Shown piece by piece: positions 34,872 to 44,522 of a stretch of 64,000 nucleotides of DNA. The position numbers were made by a program, and so were the translations under genes. The DNA is from Viridibacillus arenosi (GTDB taxonomy: Bacteria; Bacillota; Bacilli; Bacillales_A; Planococcaceae), in the NCBI RefSeq assembly GCF_001955655.1, contig NZ_MSPW01000008.1, forward strand, positions 1-64,000, read 5' to 3'. Under the pieces are notes generated by a model. The model ran no database searches, had not been told where the DNA came from, and saw only the letters and a program-made list of their open reading frames with translations. Numbering within the stretch: the stretch's first letter is position 1; each line of letters opens with the position of its first letter.

Positions 34872-35398
34872 ATATTAGTTGATTTGCAGTGTCAAATATT
34901 GATGATTTAGATTTAAAAATCAAGGGGGAATAATGGGGAATTATAGATTTAACATTATTAAGATGGTTAGTAAAAAAGAATATGTATTTTAAATTTTAAA
35001 TTATTCATTTCAAATTTAAAACTACATCCACAGGTACAGAAAGTGTGGAAATTACAATTAGTTAAATAAAGATAAATATTAATAGGTGAATTTCCAGTTT
35101 GTTTAGTTACAACTGAGAAATCGCCTATTTTTTATTGAGAATTCGGTAATTGGGTAATAAGGTTATCAAAAACTGGAGCTTATTAATTTTACATATAAAT
35201 TTTAATTAGCTCCGTTTGTCTGCAGGTTATTTAAACCACTTTTAAGAAATATTAATATGAAAAAACTCTATTTATAAGTGAATTTCTATACAGTGAAAAA
35301 TTTTCTTTAAAACAAGTAGTGAATATACTAAATGCTGCATAGAATATATTAAGGATAAACTTAATGTGAGATTATGAACTGGTGGGGGATGATAGAAA
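34872..35398. other. Spacer of about 530 bases
   Basis: No firm gene. A 19-codon frame (34933-34992) has a fair site GGGGGAATA but no recognisable product. Two imperfect inverted repeats are present, around 35078-35145 (AATAGG...CCTATT with T run) and 35175-35213 (GGAGCT...AGCTCC); the former looks like a terminator of something now lost. Confidence 0.4.
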
Positions 35399-35863
35399 AT
35401 GAGATTATCATCGTATGAAGCTGCTAAAGAGTTAATATTAGCTGAACAAGAAATAGCTAGTTTTGTAGGACCTCAGCCGAGCAATTTACTTGAGCAAATA
35501 GAGAAAGTCTTGGGATTAGAAATAATAGGTTCATATAGAAGTTTCTTGGAAACGTTTGGTGCGGGAATCTTTGCAGGTGTTAAAATTTTGGGTATTTCCA
35601 GTGATGATTTCGAGATTCCTTCAATGTTAAATGGTATTAATTATACATTAACATTGAGAAAAGAAGTTGGCTTGCCTAGTAATCTCTTAGTTATTTATAA
35701 TCCGGGAAATGGCGAACTATTCTGTTTAGATTTCAATCAAATAAAGGCAGGGGAACCAGAGATTGTTTCTTATATGCCAGCTTTAAGCATGGGTCTAGAA
35801 TACGATGCGATTGCAGATAATTTTGGTGAGTTTTTATATGAAATAGTCTGTGATGAGTTGTAA
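35399..35863 (+). CDS. SMI1/KNR4 (SUKH) family protein, orphan immunity type
   Basis: Cytoplasmic protein of 154 residues with the SUKH fold: an N-terminal helix with L-L-E-Q-I-E, the Y-R-S-F-L-E-T-F-G-A-G motif (about 48-58), and the strand L-L-V-I-Y-N-P-G-N-G-E-L-F-C-L-D (about 99-114). SUKH proteins are commonly immunity partners of polymorphic toxins; some have housekeeping roles. No toxin gene lies on either side, so this is an orphan. The ribosome site GGGGGATGATAG precedes ATG 35399. Confidence 0.85.
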   Translation: MRLSSYEAAKELILAEQEIASFVGPQPSNLLEQIEKVLGLEIIGSYRSFLETFGAGIFAGVKILGISSDDFEIPSMLNGINYTLTLRKEVGLPSNLLVIYNPGNGELFCLDFNQIKAGEPEIVSYMPALSMGLEYDAIADNFGEFLYEIVCDEL

Positions 35864-35970
35864 AACAAGAAATAATCGAATATTTAATACTCTCTATTAA
35901 TGAGAAATTAAGTATACCATTACGCATTATTTAAGGATTAATTATAGATAAAACTAAAATTTACGGAAAA

Positions 35971-36006
35971 AGAGGAACTGTCTAATCACACAGTTCCTCT
36001 TTTTTG
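35971..36006. terminator. Bidirectional rho-independent terminator
   Basis: Stem AGAGGAACTGT / ACAGTTCCTCT (11 bp) with an 8-base loop, T runs on both sides. It ends both the SUKH gene (plus) and the DUF2332 gene (minus). Confidence 0.9.
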
Positions 36007-36009
36007 TAT

Positions 36010-37032
36010 TTAGCCCCATACAAACCAACGTGCATGTCCATCAGGACGTTCAAATATATGTTCATCACAGATTTCTTTATAAAAATAATCACGGTGCAAA
36101 TCTGCATCAAATAGATTGTTGTAGATATGATAAATCTCTCTTTCAGTACTAATTGTCTGCAAATTTTTCACCAATTGCTCTTTTTGAACTAAAGGTATTT
36201 GATTTGCAACATGGGTGTGGAACACGCATATAATAGAATCTTTATTTACTTGCTTTACAATGTCTTCTAATAATTCCACGGCATTACCGTCTATTAGTTC
36301 AATTTCTAAATTTTGAATAACATTTGTCGCTGCATTAAATAATTTACGGCGATCTGTATGTTCCGGCCAAATTAGAGCATTTAACCAGGCCACATCGTCT
36401 GCATTTTTCACGTTATTTGTGTGTAAATCGATGCCAACTCTTTTACTAATAATTGGAGGTGTTTTAATGGACTCTGGTAATGCTTTCCCCTTATTAGTAG
36501 ATTCTATAAGTACGCTAGATTCGATTTTTCCGATAAGGTTACCTTCATTATATTGATAAGCATATTGGTCTAATCCAAGTTGAAGGCCTGCACTTGTACC
36601 TATTTCAATCAGTGTTAACGGTTTGTTGTGCTTAGCAAAAATTTCGGTGAAAATGGGATAAAGGTAAGCACATCGTCTGACTTCATTGGTTTGTACCAGT
36701 TTTGTTTGAAACAACGATATTAATGAATCCCAGTGTTCTAGGCAAAAAGCTTTGAAATGTGGAAAAGCCTCTTCTGGATTTTTTGCGTTCGATACAAAGC
36801 TTGGATAATAAGTGCGTAACTCTACTGAATTTGAATTATTTAGTAAATATTGTACACTAGCAAAAAGTAAATTTGGCTTCGGTTGATCTTGTGGGATATG
36901 ACTAGACAATTCTAATATAGCGTCATCTTTAGCAATTTCATAAGATAAACATTCATATAAACGACTAGACCCAGCACATTCCTTTTCAGCAAATATAGTA
37001 AAATTACGACTGATTTTTTCTGAAACGATCAT
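36010..37032 (-). CDS. DUF2332 family protein
   Basis: Cytoplasmic protein of about 340 residues. The pattern F-A-x-x-E-C-x-G-S-S-x-L-Y-E near residue 16, then L-I-E-I-G-T-S-A-G-L-Q-L-G-L-D-Q near 148 and the H-A-R-W-F-V-W-G end are typical of DUF2332. The I-G-T-S-A-G motif resembles an S-adenosylmethionine-binding glycine loop, so methyltransferase-like activity is conceivable but unproven. ATG 37032 is chosen over the TTG at 37047 because GGTGA lies between them. Divergent from the GNAT gene. Confidence 0.82.
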   Translation of the reverse strand: MIVSEKISRNFTIFAEKECAGSSRLYECLSYEIAKDDAILELSSHIPQDQPKPNLLFASVQYLLNNSNSVELRTYYPSFVSNAKNPEEAFPHFKAFCLEHWDSLISLFQTKLVQTNEVRRCAYLYPIFTEIFAKHNKPLTLIEIGTSAGLQLGLDQYAYQYNEGNLIGKIESSVLIESTNKGKALPESIKTPPIISKRVGIDLHTNNVKNADDVAWLNALIWPEHTDRRKLFNAATNVIQNLEIELIDGNAVELLEDIVKQVNKDSIICVFHTHVANQIPLVQKEQLVKNLQTISTEREIYHIYNNLFDADLHRDYFYKEICDEHIFERPDGHARWFVWG

Positions 37033-37157
37033 ATTTTCACCGTCCAATCTTAATAGTTAATAGCTTATTCTGTTATAATAAATATACATAATATTCATAT
37101 TTTAGTAAATTAAATCATGTGAAAGAATTATATATATAAATGAAAAGGGTGAAAATC

Positions 37158-37955
37158 ATGAGGAAAATTTCAGACATTGTTATGCAAAGTGAAAATAATA
37201 CGTTAATTTCTCGATTAAATACGTTTAAGTCCAAAAATAATAATGAATTGGGTTCTCAAATGAAACAGTTTGGCTCGACTCTTGCTTTTCAAGTACCACG
37301 TATATCTGGAACTGCATTTAATACTGTAAGAAATATAAATGAGGAAGATTATATTTACTTAAATGAAATAGTAGATTGGTATAAACAACAAAATATGGAC
37401 TTTCAAATTGAGGTAGCACCGCAAAATGCGAGTAAAGAGTTGTTTCATGAGTTACGTAAACATGAATTTATTCAAACGGGTTTTCATGCATCTTTCATTG
37501 GAGATGTTAAGGAAATAGCAAATAGTTCATGTCAAATAAATTGCGAAATTCAATTCTTACAGAAAGAGGACTTTAATGATTTTGCAGATGTCTATGTAAA
37601 AGGTTATGGGTTACCTGAATTCATCGCGGATGGTGTTAAAGAAAATAATGAGAGTTTGTATGAGATTGAAGGTTGGCAATTCTTTAAAGCAGTCAAAGAT
37701 GACAAAATGATTGGAATTGCAGTGCTATTTATAAAAGATGATATCGCTACATTAGCAGCTGCAACAACACTGCCAGAATATCGTGGTCAAGGAATCCAAA
37801 AAGGGCTCATAAAAGCAAGGGGGCAGTACGCCTTTAAGCAAGGGGCGCTATATATGACAAGTGAAGCAAAGTTCGAAAGTACCAGTCATGCTAATATGGT
37901 GAAAAGTAAGATGGATTTAGTGTATACAAAGGCGATTTACAATAAGTACAATTAG
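37158..37955 (+). CDS. GNAT-family N-acetyltransferase
   Basis: About 265 residues with the acetyltransferase core in the C-terminal half: A-T-L-P-E-Y-R-G-Q-G-I-Q-K-G-L (about 208-222) is the acetyl-CoA-binding R/Q-x-x-G-x-G/A loop. The N-terminal half looks like a second, degenerate GNAT-like lobe, as in other two-lobed members. Start ATG 37158 is set by AAGGGTGAAA; an ATG at 37140 lies before the site. Substrate unknown. It begins a run of closely spaced plus-strand genes. Confidence 0.85.
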   Translation: MRKISDIVMQSENNTLISRLNTFKSKNNNELGSQMKQFGSTLAFQVPRISGTAFNTVRNINEEDYIYLNEIVDWYKQQNMDFQIEVAPQNASKELFHELRKHEFIQTGFHASFIGDVKEIANSSCQINCEIQFLQKEDFNDFADVYVKGYGLPEFIADGVKENNESLYEIEGWQFFKAVKDDKMIGIAVLFIKDDIATLAAATTLPEYRGQGIQKGLIKARGQYAFKQGALYMTSEAKFESTSHANMVKSKMDLVYTKAIYNKYN

Positions 37956-37978
37956 TATTGTTACAGGTAGGTGATTGT

Positions 37979-38194
37979 TTGAAAAAGTACTTCTTAATGG
38001 TTGTTTCAATAACAGTATTCCTGACATTAGTATGGCAATTTTGGTATATCTATCAGCCTAGAACTGGACCGCTTGGAGAAAAACTAATACCTGAGTTAAG
38101 TAGTCCGGTCTTTTGGTCTGGAATCTTCTGTAGCTTTTTAGTGTCTGCTTATGCATTTTCACATGCTATCGATTTATTTAAACGTGGTAAGTAG
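37979..38194 (+). CDS. Small two-span membrane protein
   Basis: About 71 residues starting at TTG 37979 after TAGGTGA. Two hydrophobic segments (about 4-22 and 44-62) flank a short loop with P-R-T-G-P-L-G-E-K. No family recognised. It lies 23 bases behind the GNAT gene and 53 bases before the HAD gene, probably in the same transcript. Confidence 0.65.
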   Translation: MKKYFLMVVSITVFLTLVWQFWYIYQPRTGPLGEKLIPELSSPVFWSGIFCSFLVSAYAFSHAIDLFKRGK

Positions 38195-38247
38195 AAAGGT
38201 GAGAATAGGAAAACATTTTTATCAACTACATCTTCTAGGAGGTATAT

Positions 38248-38910
38248 ATGAAAGCTATACTTTTTGATCTAGATGAGACGATACTAAATCGAGAATCATC
38301 GTTGCTTGCGTTTTTGAACGACCAATATGAAAGGTTTCACTCAGTGTGGGGTCATATAGAAAAGAGTCAATTGATTAAGAGAATTGTAGAGCTAGATGCT
38401 AGAGGATATGTTTGGAAAGATAAAGTATACGCTCAGTTAATTGAAGAATACAAGTTGGATATTTCTGTTGAAGAATTATTAAACGATTATACGGAACGAT
38501 TTCAATATTTTGTAATTGGATTTCCAAAATATAAAGAAGTTTTATATGAAATAAAGAGACAGGGGTATATGCTAGGTATGATCACGAATGGTAAAGATGG
38601 CTTTCAACGAGCGAATATCAGGGGTCTCGGAATTGAGAATCTTTTTGATGTCATTGTTGTGTCTGAAGAAGTGGGGATGAAAAAGCCAGATAAGAACATT
38701 TTTGAATACGCATTAGCTAAATTACAGGTTTCTCCGAAAGAGGCGCTTTTTATTGGTGATAACCCAACAAATGATGTGGAGGCTGCAATTAATGTTGGGA
38801 TGATAGGCATTTGGAAGCGAGATTATCTGATAGAGTCATATAAATCCAAGTATATTATTGATAAACTAGAGGAAGTTTTCGATTTGCTTAAGCAATTGGA
38901 AAAGAATTGA
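38248..38910 (+). CDS. HAD-family hydrolase
   Basis: Haloacid-dehalogenase-fold phosphatase of 220 residues. Motif I is F-D-L-D-E-T near residues 5-10 (nucleophile Asp6), motif II is M-I-T-N-G near 110, Lys of motif III lies in K-K-P-D near 143 and motif IV is G-D-N-P-T-N-D near 170. The helical cap lies between motifs I and II (subclass C1), as in YfnB/phosphoglycolate-phosphatase-like members. Substrate unknown. Ribosome site AGGAGGTATAT precedes ATG 38248. Confidence 0.9.
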   Translation: MKAILFDLDETILNRESSLLAFLNDQYERFHSVWGHIEKSQLIKRIVELDARGYVWKDKVYAQLIEEYKLDISVEELLNDYTERFQYFVIGFPKYKEVLYEIKRQGYMLGMITNGKDGFQRANIRGLGIENLFDVIVVSEEVGMKKPDKNIFEYALAKLQVSPKEALFIGDNPTNDVEAAINVGMIGIWKRDYLIESYKSKYIIDKLEEVFDLLKQLEKN

Positions 38911-38949
38911 TTTAATGCATTTATTTATTGTAAGGAAGTGGGTAAGGAA

Positions 38950-39480
38950 ATGATTATTTATTTTATTATTGGAGCAGAAATTGCTTTTTGGCTATTAATT
39001 GTAGCTGGATTAGTATTACGCTACATTTTGAAATTAAAGCGTATAAGCATTTGGGTATTAGCTGCAACACCCTTAATCGATCTCGTACTGATAGTACTGA
39101 CGGCGTTAGATTTAAAAAATGGAGCAACCGCAAATACTTTTCACGGACTATCAGCTATTTATATAGGTGTATCTATTGCCTATGGAAAGCAAATGATCGA
39201 GTGGGCAGATCAACAATTTAAAAGGTATATATTAAAAACTGGCGAACGACCTAAAAAATTATATGGGAAAGAAAAGGGAAAGCGTGAAGCGAAAGGGTTT
39301 GTACAGCATATTATTGCCTATGTTATAGGGTCTTTAATTTTATGGGGTATGCTGCTAATACTAGGGAAAGACGAGCAGACAATAGCACTTTATCAAGTTT
39401 GGAAATTATGGTCGGTTGTCTTAGTAATAGACGGGCTGATTAGCATCTCTTACGTGTTCTTTCCAACAAAGAAAAAGTAA
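38950..39480 (+). CDS. Integral membrane protein of unknown function
   Basis: About 176 residues with two hydrophobic segments at the start (about 4-22 and 33-52), one near 60-80, a basic cytoplasmic stretch (R-P-K-K-L-Y-G-K-E-K-G-K-R) and two more segments at the end (about 120-142 and 152-172). A GTG at 38938 is an alternative start. It resembles two-transmembrane-domain Bacillus proteins found next to HAD or NUDIX genes, but I cannot name a function. Confidence 0.7.
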   Translation: MIIYFIIGAEIAFWLLIVAGLVLRYILKLKRISIWVLAATPLIDLVLIVLTALDLKNGATANTFHGLSAIYIGVSIAYGKQMIEWADQQFKRYILKTGERPKKLYGKEKGKREAKGFVQHIIAYVIGSLILWGMLLILGKDEQTIALYQVWKLWSVVLVIDGLISISYVFFPTKKK

Positions 39481-39524
39481 ACTTTAATTATCGAAGCTAT
39501 ATTAAATGAGAGGAAGTGGATTGT

Positions 39525-39989
39525 ATGAGCTATGTAAGTGAAATAAGAAAACTAGTTGGAAATCATCCATTAATCTTACCAGGGTCTGTTGTACTTATAG
39601 TGAATGAAATGAATGAGCTATTATTGCAACACAGATCGGACGGTGTCTGGGAATTGCCCGGTGGTTTAATGGAGCAGGGTGAAAGTTTAGAAGAAACAGC
39701 GAAAAGAGCAGTGTTAGAGGAGACAGGTTTTATTATTGATGATTTACAATTGTTAGGTGTATTTTCTGGTGAAAGTTATGATAGTAATGTAGTAAATAGT
39801 GATGAAGTATATTCAGTAACCGCAGTTTATATAACGAGAAATATTACAGGTAAAATGAAAAAAGACCAAGAAGAAACTGGCGATTTAAAATATTTTAATA
39901 TCAACCAAATACCAGATTCTTTAACTGAAGAGTATAGAGGATATATTATGCCTTTCAAGGAATCTATCTTAGGAGTAATTGAAGTATAA
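39525..39989 (+). CDS. NUDIX hydrolase
   Basis: About 154 residues. The Nudix box is G-G-L-M-E-Q-G-E followed by R-A-V-L-E-E-T-G-F (about 52-74); the Glu normally following the Arg in R-E-U is Ala here, while the E-E-x-G metal-binding pair is intact. This is common in ADP-ribose-type members and need not abolish activity. Start ATG 39525 is set by GAGGAAG at 8 bases. It is the second NUDIX gene in the window, not a close copy of the first. Confidence 0.88.
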   Translation: MSYVSEIRKLVGNHPLILPGSVVLIVNEMNELLLQHRSDGVWELPGGLMEQGESLEETAKRAVLEETGFIIDDLQLLGVFSGESYDSNVVNSDEVYSVTAVYITRNITGKMKKDQEETGDLKYFNINQIPDSLTEEYRGYIMPFKESILGVIEV

Positions 39990-40001
39990 GGGGTGGCTGT
40001 A

Positions 40002-40085
40002 GTGGCTTTTATTCGGTATGCAAATGTAAAGGATTTAGCTGATATAACTGAGTTCGATTATTTAATAATAATGAGAAAAGAGTGA
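40002..40085 (+). pseudogene. GNAT N-terminal fragment
   Basis: GTG 40002 to TGA 40085 encodes 27 residues beginning F-I-R-Y-A-N-V-K-D-L-A-D-I, the usual opening strand and helix of a GNAT acetyltransferase. Nothing of the acetyl-CoA site follows. It is probably the stub of a deleted gene. Confidence 0.5.
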
Positions 40086-40092
40086 GCTCACT

Positions 40093-40635
40093 TTGTTAAA
40101 AAAACGATTTGTTACTAGAGAAGATTGGACTAGAATCTTAGAGCGTGAATTCAAACAATTATATATTTCTGATACAAGTTTTTCAGGGTATATTTCTTTA
40201 TTAACTTTAAACAAAGTAAAAGAACCATTATGGACGTACCATTGTAACAAGAAAATATGTATTGTCGACAATGGTTATTCTTGGCTTCAACAGCTTCCTG
40301 AGAAAGAACACTTTGCAATTACTACAATGTTCAACGAATCGAATGAAATTATTCAATGGTATATAGATATTACAACTCATAATGGTATCGAGAATGGTGT
40401 ACCTTATATGGAGGACCTATTTTTAGATTTAATTGTCTTACCTACAGGGGAAATAATAAAAAAAGATTTAGAAGAAATTGAAGAGGCTTTAGATAAAGGT
40501 TGGATTACCAAAGAACAATATAATTTAGCATTCTCTACTTTTAATACAATCTATGAAGAGTTACAGAATGATACGTTTAAATATATAAAATTAAGTAATG
40601 TACATAGAGAGCGTTTATTAAGAGGAAATCTATAA
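40093..40635 (+). CDS. DUF402 family protein
   Basis: About 180 residues. The DUF402 core is clear: W-Y-I-D-I-T near residue 95, N-G-V-P-Y-M-E-D-L-F-L-D-L near 106-118, and the P-T-G-E turn near 122 followed by D-L-E-E-I-E-E-A-L. This FomD-like barrel is a metal-dependent phosphoesterase in characterised relatives that act on nucleoside diphosphates; activity here is inferred. The TTG start at 40093 has only a weak site, so the true start could differ. It is followed by a strong hairpin. Confidence 0.8.
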   Translation: MLKKRFVTREDWTRILEREFKQLYISDTSFSGYISLLTLNKVKEPLWTYHCNKKICIVDNGYSWLQQLPEKEHFAITTMFNESNEIIQWYIDITTHNGIENGVPYMEDLFLDLIVLPTGEIIKKDLEEIEEALDKGWITKEQYNLAFSTFNTIYEELQNDTFKYIKLSNVHRERLLRGNL

Positions 40636-40730
40636 TAGAGAGCTGTATCATATATTCAGCTTTAGGTTAAAAGATGTTAACATCTCATTTTTGATAAGTT
40701 ATAGTTTTAATAATCCAAAACTAAATAACA

Positions 40731-40773
40731 AATAAGAGCCTTGCTACATGAAAAGAGTAGCAAGGCTCTTATT
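40731..40773. terminator. Long hairpin between convergent units
   Basis: Perfect 17-bp stem AATAAGAGCCTTGCTAC / GTAGCAAGGCTCTTATT with a 9-base loop, between the DUF402 gene and the minus-strand ABC operon. T tails are weak on both sides, but stem strength makes termination likely. Confidence 0.75.
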
Positions 40774-40847
40774 GTTGGGATAAAAATAATCATACTTTAT
40801 GATCTCTGTTATATTATGATTAATACAATTTGTCTTTTTATGGACTT

Positions 40848-42134
40848 CTAGTTAGAGAGTTTACTAAACCGTATATACCCTAAGAGAATCATCAAACATC
40901 CAACCCCAAGTAATACAAATATGCCATTTTGCAAATCAATTGCTGGATTAAAGGCCAACGTTGCTGTTTCTCCATTCAATACTTTATGAATATCAACATA
41001 TGTGAAAGGGTTATAAGCTGCTGGATACTTCATCCCCAAAAAAGTAATGATACCAACAAGGATTGCCGTTACAATTGGATTCCTTACAAATAGTGATAGA
41101 ACATAATAAATCGAATACAAAAAAATGACCAAGACAATAGACAGTAATAACGCTTGCAATAAATAACTACTTAAGTTAATAAAATGAAACTGATCTTTTA
41201 AAGGATCTAATGTATTATACTCGCTATTAAACGGATTCGGTTCTGAACCTTCATAAATAAGTACAGGGTATTTGAAGCTGCCTAAACCTTTAGTAAATAA
41301 ACTACAAAGTAAGGGAACAAGTAGCATGAATACAACAAAACCTAATGTATAAATAAAGCCACTAAGATATTTTGCAATGAATAGCTTCTTTTTATGAATA
41401 GGAAGTACAAAATAAAAGTTTAATCCTTTTTTCTTGTTACTAATATCAGATGAAACATTATTTGCAAAAATAAAACACCCTATTAAAATTAAGATAGGTA
41501 TATAAAGGTGTTGGATCAATTGATATATATAAGTTAGGCCGGTTGTACCGTAACGTTTTGTTTCTTGTCCCCATTCTTCCTTGACAGTCCCGGTAAATTC
41601 ATCGTAAATTGTCGGTAAGTAAGGGGTATAGATACTATTTTGAATGAAAGGTGTAACATCATTTTTATCTATTAACAATATTTCTTCCAATGTTGCACGG
41701 CCAGTAAAATTATTAATGATCTGATCATCGTATCCACGGGAGTAACTATCAAAGTTATCTATCCAATATTGCAAATCTGGTATCTGTTCCTTATAAAGCT
41801 TATGCCAATCTTCATTAATATAATTTTCTTTCTGTGATGTATATTTTGAAATGCTTTTTTGATTCCTTTTAATATCATCGGTTAAAGACTTTACTTTCTT
41901 ACGACTTCCTTCTTTTTTAGCTTCTTTTTTCTCAACTTCTGCATCTTTTGTCCACTTTTGAAATGTTTCAATAATGTATTCTAAGCGTGCTCTATTCCCT
42001 TGCTGAATACTTTTAGCTAATGAATAGTTAAAAAAGTATAACCCAATGACTGCGGCAATTGTTAAAAAAAATGCAGCCCAAGTCGTTTTCTTTTTCAAGA
42101 CTTTTTTACCTTCGAAAAGAAAGAGTCTCCTCAT
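40848..42134 (-). CDS. ABC-2 type transporter permease (second permease)
   Basis: Membrane protein of 428 residues, last gene of a three-gene operon. One segment near 20-38, a long Lys/Glu-rich extracellular region (about 40-205, coiled-coil-like K-K-E-A-K-K-E-G), then five segments from about 210 to 425. This is the plan of the ABC-2 / DUF3533-like permeases of antimicrobial or lantibiotic-type exporters. The gene starts one base after the stop of the previous permease (ATG 42134, site AGAGAGG). Confidence 0.85.
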   Translation of the reverse strand: MRRLFLFEGKKVLKKKTTWAAFFLTIAAVIGLYFFNYSLAKSIQQGNRARLEYIIETFQKWTKDAEVEKKEAKKEGSRKKVKSLTDDIKRNQKSISKYTSQKENYINEDWHKLYKEQIPDLQYWIDNFDSYSRGYDDQIINNFTGRATLEEILLIDKNDVTPFIQNSIYTPYLPTIYDEFTGTVKEEWGQETKRYGTTGLTYIYQLIQHLYIPILILIGCFIFANNVSSDISNKKKGLNFYFVLPIHKKKLFIAKYLSGFIYTLGFVVFMLLVPLLCSLFTKGLGSFKYPVLIYEGSEPNPFNSEYNTLDPLKDQFHFINLSSYLLQALLLSIVLVIFLYSIYYVLSLFVRNPIVTAILVGIITFLGMKYPAAYNPFTYVDIHKVLNGETATLAFNPAIDLQNGIFVLLGVGCLMILLGYIRFSKLSN

Positions 42135-42135
42135 A

Positions 42136-43239
42136 TTAAATTCCTCTCTTTCTATTACTAAGTATTGTTAAAAGGAGTAGTAAAATCATAAAACCTATAA
42201 GTACAACAGCTCCTAATGGATAATAGTCGGGCGTATTTAATACAACAAAATCGATATTTTGGTAGGAGAAAGGGTTCCAAATAGAATTAAAACCACTATT
42301 TGTCACAAGTAAGCCGCCACAAAAAAGCATCAAAATGACTAAACTATTAACAATTGAATTTCTTATGAAAAAGCTAAGGAATAGGATAGTAGCTATTGAA
42401 AATCCAATGAAACTTATACTATAAATAATGGTTTGTTTTATATAAACTCTAGAATTTATAAAGTTTTCTTCGTTAGTAAAGAGAGGGTAAGTGAAAATTT
42501 TACCGACATTTATTCCAAATAAGGTTGGAAGAGCATAAGAAACTAAAAATACTGTTGATAACCAAACCAATCCTACAATAAGTAAGCTGAAAAACTTGAC
42601 TCCAATTAATTTATTTCTAGCAATAGGCAGTGAATAGACCAATTGCATATTATGATCTTCAAACTCTTTTGTAATTAAGGTAGCTAATACAAGTAAGACA
42701 ATAATTATACCTGCAGTGTTGAACAGTAATGAGATAACTTTTTTCATAAATACTGTTGTTTGAATCGAGTAATCTAAATCTTCTTTTGGTAAGCTACGCT
42801 TCAGTAGTTCTTCATTTTGCTTAATTGTTTTTTGCATATCATTATCATTTAATACAAAACTACCTTCTAATTCTTTATAATGTAAGGCTGATTGATACAC
42901 TTCAATTTCAGCTTTTAATTCTTTTTTCCATTTCTTATCTTCAATTGCTGTAATAAGTTTTTCCAGTTTGTCATATAATGTGCCTCCAATTTCAAGTCTA
43001 GCTTCGATTTCGGCATTTGGACCTTTTAATATTTCTTCTCTGTCGGTTTGGTATTGACTAATAACATTTGATCTATATTTAGAAAACTTTTCTATTTTCT
43101 TAGTTTGCAATACATCCTGCTGGATGACATTGCGCATAAAAAGGCCGCAAATAAATAGCACAGTTAAGAGGAGCAGTATAGGAACACCTTTCGTACGAAT
43201 CATCTTTTTTAGTTCGAATAATATGAGTTTCATATTCAT
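42136..43239 (-). CDS. ABC-2 type transporter permease (first permease)
   Basis: Membrane protein of 367 residues with the same plan as the next gene: one N-terminal segment (about 19-37), an extracellular helical region to about 170, then five segments. The two permeases share layout and end position of segments and probably form the heteromeric channel of one transporter. ATG 43239 and ATG 43233 are both possible; the site GAGGTAG fits the second slightly better. Confidence 0.85.
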   Translation of the reverse strand: MNMKLILFELKKMIRTKGVPILLLLTVLFICGLFMRNVIQQDVLQTKKIEKFSKYRSNVISQYQTDREEILKGPNAEIEARLEIGGTLYDKLEKLITAIEDKKWKKELKAEIEVYQSALHYKELEGSFVLNDNDMQKTIKQNEELLKRSLPKEDLDYSIQTTVFMKKVISLLFNTAGIIIVLLVLATLITKEFEDHNMQLVYSLPIARNKLIGVKFFSLLIVGLVWLSTVFLVSYALPTLFGINVGKIFTYPLFTNEENFINSRVYIKQTIIYSISFIGFSIATILFLSFFIRNSIVNSLVILMLFCGGLLVTNSGFNSIWNPFSYQNIDFVVLNTPDYYPLGAVVLIGFMILLLLLTILSNRKRGI

Positions 43240-43244
43240 CTACC

Positions 43245-44117
43245 TCACACTTCAAAGATTTCTTCATATCGTTTTTCCGAACCGACTATCTCTTTTTGAA
43301 CGTCTAAAATATCGATTTTTTCCTTTTTTAATAAGTCAAATAAATGTTGTAGTAAATGGCTTCCAAGCACTACTTTAAATCCGTGTTCAGTTTGTCCAAT
43401 TTGATAATTCTCTGCAGTTAGTAGTTTAACTGCCCTTACTAAATCAGAAACAATAAAATGATAGTATGTCGTTTCGTGTTGGTTCATATCTTCTTCTATT
43501 ATTTGTCCATCTTTTAAGAACAATATTTGCTTTGTCACACGATCAATCTCGGATAAGTTGTGAGAAGATAGGATGATCGTTGTACCTTGATCAGCTAGTT
43601 CAAGCAAAATTTTACGCATTAAAATAGCGCTAGTAGGGTCTAAGCCATTTAATGGTTCATCAAGTAACAACAACTTTGGTTTATTTATGATGGTCATTGC
43701 CAAAAGCAGATGCTGTTTCATACCTAATGAATAGTTTCCGACCGTTTTCTTTAGATACTTTTCCATTCCTACATATTTAGCTACTTCTTGAATACGATTT
43801 TTATTAATTTTTTGTACCTCACATATGTATTTGAGATGATCATAGCCATTCAAATAATCAAAGAGAACCGTATTATCTTGCAAGAAAGCGACTTCTTTAA
43901 AGACAGAAGTATCAGTATTTGGCTTCCCTACCAATGTTACTTTTCCTGAAGTGGCGGGAATTAGATTAGTAACTGTATTTAAAAAAGTAGTTTTTCCTGT
44001 TCCATTCGGACCCACTAAAGCCCATATACCGGGTGAGTTAATAGTAAGATTTATGTTATCTAGTACTTTTTGTTTTTTATAGCTCATGGAAAGATTGTTA
44101 ATAGAAAGAATCGTCAT
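43245..44117 (-). CDS. ABC transporter ATP-binding protein
   Basis: ATPase of 290 residues, first gene of the operon. Walker A G-P-N-G-T-G-K-T at 36-43, Walker B L-L-L-L-D-E-P at about 149-155 and the H-loop in S-S-H-N-L-S near 186 are intact. The signature is Y-S-L-G-M-K-Q (129-135), the relaxed form found in CcmA/BcrA/lantibiotic-immunity-type ATPases. About 80 C-terminal residues after the core are as in those families. Ribosome site AAAAGGAGGG precedes ATG 44117. Export of a peptide or a role in resistance is plausible, but no peptide gene is near. Confidence 0.92.
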   Translation of the reverse strand: MTILSINNLSMSYKKQKVLDNINLTINSPGIWALVGPNGTGKTTFLNTVTNLIPATSGKVTLVGKPNTDTSVFKEVAFLQDNTVLFDYLNGYDHLKYICEVQKINKNRIQEVAKYVGMEKYLKKTVGNYSLGMKQHLLLAMTIINKPKLLLLDEPLNGLDPTSAILMRKILLELADQGTTIILSSHNLSEIDRVTKQILFLKDGQIIEEDMNQHETTYYHFIVSDLVRAVKLLTAENYQIGQTEHGFKVVLGSHLLQHLFDLLKKEKIDILDVQKEIVGSEKRYEEIFEV

Positions 44118-44522
44118 TGAAAGCCCTCCTTTTACAAAATAATAAGGTATATATTTCCTTTTGTAAATAATATTGTAAAAAAGTGGGTTTTAATACCATG
44201 GAATCGCCTAATGAATTTGAGTGAAGTTTAAAGTATTCAGCTAACTATTTTAGTATGGTGCCAATTTGATTTTGCCCAGCCAATTGTATTACAGTAAGCC
44301 GATATTGTTATTTACCATTTACTCTGAACTAACTTCAATTGAGAAGTCAGTGGTTTGATTGAATGTCTTGATTTCCATGAACAATAGAATTTACAATTTT
44401 CTATTTGTGTTAACTAACTAATTTTTGTATAATAAAACCAGATTTTACACTGAAGGGACTGAACTATGCGCAGATATCAATAACTTTAACCCAATTACAA
44501 AAACATAATGGAGGGAAAAGTA
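44118..44522. other. Spacer of about 400 bases
   Basis: No gene supported. It should hold the promoters of the minus-strand ABC operon and the plus-strand GNAT gene. No repeat copy was recognised. Confidence 0.4.
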
